Below are positions 34,277 through 39,122 of a stretch of 39,122 nt of DNA, piece by piece. Below the pieces are notes generated by a model, which saw only the letters and a program-made list of their open reading frames with translations, was not told the origin of the DNA and ran no database searches. The stretch's first letter is position 1. Each line of letters begins with the position of its first letter. Made by a program: the position numbers and the translations under genes. This stretch comes from Gammaproteobacteria bacterium (GTDB taxonomy: Bacteria; Pseudomonadota; Gammaproteobacteria; Pseudomonadales; Halieaceae): contig JAUIEP010000027.1 of assembly GCA_030428835.1 (NCBI GenBank), forward strand, positions 1 through 39,122, in the 5' to 3' direction.

Positions 34277-35641
34277 TCAGGCCTCCCCCGTTTCCGGGTG
34301 CGCGCTCAGCGCATCGAGCACGCGTTCCATGCCGCTCGAACGCGAACCCTTGATCAGCAGCACGTGATCGTCGGACAGCTCCGCTGCCAGTGCGGCGGCC
34401 GCCTCCTCGCGGGTGTCGAAACAGCGCGCCCCCGCGCCGAACGCCGCGACCGCCTCCGCCAGTTCGGCGCCGACACCCACGAAGGCGTCGAGGCCCGCGT
34501 CGCGCGCGTACGCGCCGATCTCCCGGTGCAGCTTCTGCGAGTCTGGACCCAATTCGCGCATCGCGCCCAGCACCAGCGTGCGGCGACCGCCGCACTGGGC
34601 CAGCGTATCGATGGCGGCGCGCACCGAGCCCGGGTTCGCGTTGTAGCAGTCGTCGACAAGTTGCGCGCCGTTCCTGCCCGCTGTCACGCGCAGGCGCCCC
34701 TCTACTGGCTGCAACGTTTCGAGGCCGTCGCGAATGGCGGTGAGCGACATGCCGCAGGCCAGTCCCACCGCCGTGGCCGCCAGTGCGTTGGCGACGTTGT
34801 GGCGGCCGGACAGGGACAGGCGCATCGCGATGTCGCCCGCGGGCGTCGAGGCGGTGAAACTCACACCCTCGAGGCCGCGGGTCTGGATGTCGCGGGCGGT
34901 GATCGCGGCGGGTTGCTCCAGGCCGAAGTCCAGCACGCGCGCCGCGCCGGCGCGGCGACGCCACTGCCGCGCGAAGGGCTGGTCGGCGTTGATGACCGCG
35001 CAGCCCTGCTCCCCCAGATCGTCGAATATCTCGCCCTTGGCCGCGGCGACATCCGCGACGCTGCCGAACCCCTCGAGGTGCGCGGGCATGGCATTCAACA
35101 ACACGGCGATCGCGGGCCGGCCCAGCTCACACAGCCAGCGGATATCGCCGGCCTTCGCCGCACCCATCTCGATCACCGCGTACTCGATCCCGGGGCACAG
35201 GCGCAGGAGGGTGAGCGGCACACCGATTTCGTTATTGAAATTGCCCCGCGTGGCCAGGGTGGCGCCGGCCTGCGACAACACGGCCTGGATCATGTTCTTG
35301 GCGGTGGTCTTGCCGTTCGAACCGGTGACGGCGACCAGCGTGCCGGTGAAGAGGTCGCGGTTGTAAGCGCCCAGCCTGCCCAGCGCGCGCTGCGTATCGT
35401 CAACGAGTAGCGCCGGCAGGCGGGTGCCGTCCCGCCGCGCGACGAGCACGGCCGCCACACCGGCCGCCTCGACCTGCGGCAGGAAATCGTGGGCGTCGAA
35501 ATGCTCACCGCGCAGCGCGACAAAAAGATCTCCCGCGGCGGCCTCGCGGCTGTCGGTGCAGACGTTGTCGAAGGTCGTGTCGGCGCCCACCAGTTCGGCC
35601 GCCAATGGTGCGCACAGTTCCGCGAGGGCCAGTGACCGCAT
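34277..35641 (-). CDS. murF: UDP-MurNAc-tripeptide--D-Ala-D-Ala ligase
   Basis: MurF adds the D-Ala-D-Ala made by Ddl. The 454 residues have [24 protein letters not shown], the P-loop [23 protein letters not shown] and [16 protein letters not shown]. The true start is ATG at 35641, overlapping the murE stop (TGATG); the longer open frame is a murE shadow. Confidence 0.97.
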   Translation of the reverse strand: MRSLALAELCAPLAAELVGADTTFDNVCTDSREAAAGDLFVALRGEHFDAHDFLPQVEAAGVAAVLVARRDGTRLPALLVDDTQRALGRLGAYNRDLFTGTLVAVTGSNGKTTAKNMIQAVLSQAGATLATRGNFNNEIGVPLTLLRLCPGIEYAVIEMGAAKAGDIRWLCELGRPAIAVLLNAMPAHLEGFGSVADVAAAKGEIFDDLGEQGCAVINADQPFARQWRRRAGAARVLDFGLEQPAAITARDIQTRGLEGVSFTASTPAGDIAMRLSLSGRHNVANALAATAVGLACGMSLTAIRDGLETLQPVEGRLRVTAGRNGAQLVDDCYNANPGSVRAAIDTLAQCGGRRTLVLGAMRELGPDSQKLHREIGAYARDAGLDAFVGVGAELAEAVAAFGAGARCFDTREEAAAALAAELSDDHVLLIKGSRSSGMERVLDALSAHPETGEA

Positions 35642-37113
35642 CACGAGCGTGCCCTCCGCGTGAGTGCCGCGCGCGCCTCGGCCTCGTCGCTGAACGCGAG
35701 GCGCTCGCCGTTCACGAGCTGGTAGTTTTCGTGGCCCTTGCCGGCTATCAGTACACAATCGCCGGCGCGGGCAGCGGCCACCGCGGCGGCTATCGCCTCG
35801 GCGCGATCGGCGATCAACCGGTAGTCGCCGCTGCAGCCGGTCTCGATATCGCGCAGGATGGCCTCCGGCTCCTCGTTGCGCGGGTTGTCGCTGGTGACGA
35901 TGACCCGATCGGAGTGCAGGCATGCGACGCGGCCCATCACCTGGCGCTTCTCCCTGTCGCGGTCACCGCCGCAGCCGAAGACCGTGATCAACTCGCCGGC
36001 GACATGCGGGCGCAGTGCATCCAGCACCTGCTCCAGCGCATCGGGCGTGTGGGCGTAGTCCACGACGACCTGCACGCCGGCGTCGTTGGCGATGGTCTGC
36101 ATCCGGCCGGGCACCGGCCCCAGCCGCGCGACACCGTCGATGACCGCGGCGAGGTCCTCGCCGGCCAGTACCAGGGCAGACACCGCCGCGGCGAGGTTGG
36201 CCAGGTTGAAGCGGCCCGGCAGCGGGCTCACAAATTCCACGTCACCCCAGGGACTGTGCAGGCGCGCGGCCACGCCGTCGGCGGCGAAGCGCGTCGCCTC
36301 CACGCGCACGTCCGCGGCCGCGCCGCTGGCGGAGTAGGTCAGCAACTGGACATCGGCTGCGCATGCGGCGGCCACGAGGGGCGCAAAGGGATCGTCGACA
36401 TTGACCAGCGCGTGGCGCAGGCCCTCCGTGGCGAACAGCCGGAGCTTGGCGCGCCCGTACGCCGCCATGTCGCCGTGGTAGTCCAGGTGGTCGTGGGACA
36501 GGTTGGTGAACACGGCGGTTTCGAACTCAACGCCGCTGACCCGCCCCTGCACCAGCGCGTGCGAAGACACCTCCATGCACACGGCGAAGACATCGCGCCC
36601 GCGCCAGTCGGCGAGCTGGCGCTGCAGCGCGACCGGGTCGGGCGTGGTATTGGCGGCCTCGCTCACGCTCTCGTCCAGGCTCGCGCCGAGCGTGCCGATG
36701 ACCCCGCAACGCCGGCCCAGCCCGCGGGCGAGCTGCGCGATGAGGCGACTGGTCGTCGTCTTGCCGTTCGTGCCGGTGATGCCTACCAGGTGCATGTCGC
36801 GACTCGGGTTGCGATAGAAACGCGCGGCAAGCATCCCGGCCTCAAAGCGCAGCTCGGGAATTTCCACCAGCGGCACGTGCAGTGCGTCGACAAAGCCGGC
36901 CACGGGCGCCTCGGCGATCACCGCCGCGGCCCCGTTGGCCACCGCCTGTTCGATGAACTGGCGCCCGTCGTGCACGTCGCCCGGTACGGCGAGAAACACG
37001 TCGCCCGGTTGCACGGCGCGACTGTCGAGTTGCATGCCGCTGATCATCACGTCGGCGTACTCGGGTCCGGGGCGCTGCAAGAGGTCGGGAAGTGACATGG
37101 CCGGCACGGACAT
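35641..37113 (-). CDS. murE: UDP-MurNAc-dipeptide--meso-diaminopimelate ligase
   Basis: MurE adds the third residue of the stem peptide. The 490 residues have the P-loop GITGTNGKTTTSRL, EVSSHALVQGRV and the DNPR motif (VTSDNPRNEEPEAIL), which selects meso-diaminopimelate over lysine. ATG at 37113 overlaps the ftsI stop (TGATG); GTG at 37116 and ATG at 37098 are in frame as alternatives. Confidence 0.97.
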   Translation of the reverse strand: MSVPAMSLPDLLQRPGPEYADVMISGMQLDSRAVQPGDVFLAVPGDVHDGRQFIEQAVANGAAAVIAEAPVAGFVDALHVPLVEIPELRFEAGMLAARFYRNPSRDMHLVGITGTNGKTTTSRLIAQLARGLGRRCGVIGTLGASLDESVSEAANTTPDPVALQRQLADWRGRDVFAVCMEVSSHALVQGRVSGVEFETAVFTNLSHDHLDYHGDMAAYGRAKLRLFATEGLRHALVNVDDPFAPLVAAACAADVQLLTYSASGAAADVRVEATRFAADGVAARLHSPWGDVEFVSPLPGRFNLANLAAAVSALVLAGEDLAAVIDGVARLGPVPGRMQTIANDAGVQVVVDYAHTPDALEQVLDALRPHVAGELITVFGCGGDRDREKRQVMGRVACLHSDRVIVTSDNPRNEEPEAILRDIETGCSGDYRLIADRAEAIAAAVAAARAGDCVLIAGKGHENYQLVNGERLAFSDEAEARAALTRRARS

Positions 37114-38834
37114 CACGCGTCACCCCCCGCGTGCGCCGCGCCCGTACCCGCGACCGCGCCGGTGTCGGGCGGCACGTTGAGCAGGCGCAGCGCGCCGTCC
37201 GCGATGGCGGAAAAGACCGGCGCCGCCGCGACGCCGCCGCCGTAATCCTCACCCTTGGGCTCGTTGATGACCACCACGCTGACAATGCGCGGGTCGTCCA
37301 CGGGTGCGATGCCGGCGAACAGCGCGACGTAGCGGTCCTTCGCGTATCCCTGCGGGCCGACCTTGTGCACCGTACCCGTCTTGCCGCCCACCCTGTAGCC
37401 GGGCACGCGCGCCCGTGTCGCAGTGCCGTCGTCCAGCGTCACCGTGTGCAGCATGGCGAGCACACTGCGGGCAACGGCCGGGTCGATCACGCGCTGGCCC
37501 TCGGGCGAGCGCTCCAGGCGCAGCAGCGAAACCGGCAGTCGCACCCCGCCGTTGGCAAACGTCGCGTAGGCGGTCGCCAGTTGCAATGGACTCGCGGTGA
37601 TCCCGTAGCCGAAAGCGAGCGAGACCTGCTCGCTCACATGCCAGCGGTCGCGCACCGGCAGGCGACCCGCGGTCTCACCGGGGAACCCGGTGCCGGGCGG
37701 CTCGCCGATACCGAAACGACTCAGCACATCCCACAGCGGCTCAACCCCCAGGTCCAGCGCGAGCTTGGTCGTCCCGACCTGGCTGGACTTCTGCAGGATG
37801 CGCGTCAGGTCGATGGTCTTGTAGTTGCTGTGGTCCTGGTAGACCTTGCCGCCCACGTTGATCCAGCCCGGGGCGGTATCGATCGTGGTTGCGGGCGTGT
37901 AGCGGCCGCTTTCCAACGCGGCGACCATCGTCATGGCCTTCATGGTGGAGCCCGGCTCGTAGGCATCGGTCACCGCGCGGTTGCGACGCTTGGCCGCCGT
38001 GCCCTTGTCGCCGTTGGGGTTGTAGGACGGGTAGTTGACCAGCGCCAGCACCTCCCCCGTGCGCGCGTCGAGCGTCACCACCGAACCGGACGCGGCGCCG
38101 AGCGCGGTCACGGCATGGGCGAGCGCGTCGTGCTGCTGGTACTGCAGGCGCAGGTCGATGGACAGGCGCAGGTCGTTGCCGGAATGCGCCTCCTCCAGTA
38201 CACCGATGTCGCGCACCACGCCGCCGCGGCGGTCCTTGATATAGGTCTTCTTGCCCGGCGTGCCGCGCAGCCAGTCGTTGTAGGCGAGTTCGATGCCTTC
38301 GATGCCCCGGCCATCGCTGTTGGTGAAACCCACCAACTGGGCCGCGACGCGCCCCGCGGGATAGTAGCGCATGTACTCGCGCTGGCTGGCGACACCCGGT
38401 ATGCCGAGGTCCAGCACACGCCGCGCCTCGGGGGGCGTCCAGTGCCGCTTCAGGTACATGAAGCGCTTGCCCGCGTAATTGGCCAGCTTGTCGTCCAGTT
38501 CCCCGGGCGTTAAGCCGAGGGCGACCGCGAGTTCCGGCAGGCGTTCGGATCCGGCCAGCAGCTGCGGATCGGCCCACAGGGACATGACCGGCGTACTCAC
38601 GGCGAGCGGCTCGCCGTGCCGGTCCGAGATCACGCCGCGGTAGGCCGGTATCTCCGCCACCCGTACCGAGCGCGCCGCGCCCTGGTCCTTGAGAAACGCG
38701 CTGCCGCGCTCCCGGTCCAGGATTTGCAGGTTGAGCAGTTGCCAGACGACCAGGCCGAGCATGCCCGTGAGTCCCGCCACCACCACATGGAAACGCCAGC
38801 GCGGCAGGGCGGTAATTTTCTTGCGCTGCTTCAT
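37113..38834 (-). CDS. ftsI: Septal transpeptidase FtsI (PBP3)
   Basis: FtsI crosslinks septal peptidoglycan together with FtsW and is the target of aztreonam-type beta-lactams. The 573 residues show a basic start, one membrane helix (about 16-36), a pedestal domain with PAYRGVISDRHGEPLA, and the transpeptidase domain. Active-site motifs are STMK (Ser296, Lys299) and KTGT (Lys485). The second motif, normally SxN, reads Ser350-Ser351-Gln352 (KSSQVGTTK), with the Gln codon CAG at 37779-37781. The frame is otherwise intact and well conserved. ATG at 38834 overlaps the ftsL stop (ATGA). Confidence 0.97.
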   Translation of the reverse strand: MKQRKKITALPRWRFHVVVAGLTGMLGLVVWQLLNLQILDRERGSAFLKDQGAARSVRVAEIPAYRGVISDRHGEPLAVSTPVMSLWADPQLLAGSERLPELAVALGLTPGELDDKLANYAGKRFMYLKRHWTPPEARRVLDLGIPGVASQREYMRYYPAGRVAAQLVGFTNSDGRGIEGIELAYNDWLRGTPGKKTYIKDRRGGVVRDIGVLEEAHSGNDLRLSIDLRLQYQQHDALAHAVTALGAASGSVVTLDARTGEVLALVNYPSYNPNGDKGTAAKRRNRAVTDAYEPGSTMKAMTMVAALESGRYTPATTIDTAPGWINVGGKVYQDHSNYKTIDLTRILQKSSQVGTTKLALDLGVEPLWDVLSRFGIGEPPGTGFPGETAGRLPVRDRWHVSEQVSLAFGYGITASPLQLATAYATFANGGVRLPVSLLRLERSPEGQRVIDPAVARSVLAMLHTVTLDDGTATRARVPGYRVGGKTGTVHKVGPQGYAKDRYVALFAGIAPVDDPRIVSVVVINEPKGEDYGGGVAAAPVFSAIADGALRLLNVPPDTGAVAGTGAAHAGGDA

Positions 38835-39122
38835 GGCGTCACCACCCGGATACGCGCGAGATCGGGCGTCGCCATATTGAGTTCCTTGCGCGCCCGTGAC
38901 TCGATGCGACGGTGCGACGCGAAGGTGCTTCGCTCGATCACCATCCGACCGTAATCCTCCTGCAGGGTCCAGCGCGCAAATTCCAGGCCCTGTAACTGCG
39001 CGTACAGTGCGCGACAGCGGTGCGTCGAGTGCACGACCAGGAAGGCCGACAACAGGATGAGCAGGAGCAGCACGCCGTCCGCCGCCAGGAGCGTACGCTC
39101 CCGCCCGGCCTCCGGCGCCGCC
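38831..39122 (-). CDS. ftsL: Cell division protein FtsL, 5' end outside window
   Basis: FtsL forms a complex with FtsB and FtsQ that activates FtsW-FtsI. The visible part has a membrane helix (VLLLLILLSAFLVVHSTH), a coiled-coil stretch with YAQLQGLEFARWTLQEDYGR, and a C-terminal KELNMATPDLARIRVV typical of the family. The frame stays open to the window edge (AAPEAGRERTLLAADG before the helix), giving at least 96 residues. A GTG at 39073 would leave almost no cytoplasmic tail, so the real start is probably beyond the edge, and mraW (rsmH) would be expected next. Confidence 0.88.
   Translation of the reverse strand, partial: AAPEAGRERTLLAADGVLLLLILLSAFLVVHSTHRCRALYAQLQGLEFARWTLQEDYGRMVIERSTFASHRRIESRARKELNMATPDLARIRVVTP

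Overview
This 39.1-kb window is high-GC DNA from a chromosome of a gammaproteobacterium. Two conserved blocks support this: a complete pil biogenesis set (pilin, pilB, pilC, pilD, coaE) and the division and cell wall (dcw) cluster running ftsL-ftsI-murE-murF-mraY-murD-ftsW-murG-murC-ddl-ftsQ-ftsA-ftsZ-lpxC, then an M23 peptidase, secA, argJ and mutT. That gene order is the Pseudomonas-type one. The codon use and the short interspersed palindromes would suit a marine lineage such as Halieaceae or Woeseiaceae, but I cannot place the genus. Lipid A synthesis (lpxC) and meso-diaminopimelate peptidoglycan (DNPR motif in MurE) show a Gram-negative envelope.

Layout. 1-625 holds no gene but is packed with repeats, including two large hairpin elements with a shared core. 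626-4855 carries an RraA-family gene, a divergent LysR-type regulator with a perfect dyad over its ribosome binding site, and malate synthase G. 4936-11011, on the minus strand, has two similar type IV pilin genes. Between them lies a tight three-gene operon of one DPM/GtrB-like glycosyltransferase and two paralogous membrane glycosyltransferases of TMTC type. Both pilins have a sigma-54-type promoter, a CTGACA-N5-TGTCAG palindrome upstream and a similar terminator. 11495-17149, on the plus strand, has a small two-helix HAMP protein, a third pilin, pilB, pilC, pilD and coaE.

A palindromic repeat pair (REPIN) separates coaE from the convergent minus-strand genes. From 17247 to the right edge everything is on the minus strand: mutT, argJ, secA, the M23 peptidase, a second REPIN cluster, then lpxC and the dcw genes back to ftsL, which runs off the edge. 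From ftsL to murD, and again from ftsW to ddl, neighbouring genes overlap by 1-8 bases or lie within 5 bases, so the dcw block is almost certainly translated in a coupled way.

How the parts fit together. PilD processes the pilins, PilB powers assembly and PilC is the platform. The glycosyltransferase operon between the pilins is best explained as a pilin (or surface) glycosylation module using a polyprenyl-phosphate sugar; this is an inference and the most interesting candidate system here. The other leading observations are the compensatory base changes in the hairpin elements at 104-487, REP sequences that supply the stop codons of coaE and lpxC, and a glutamine in place of the usual asparagine in the SxN motif of FtsI.
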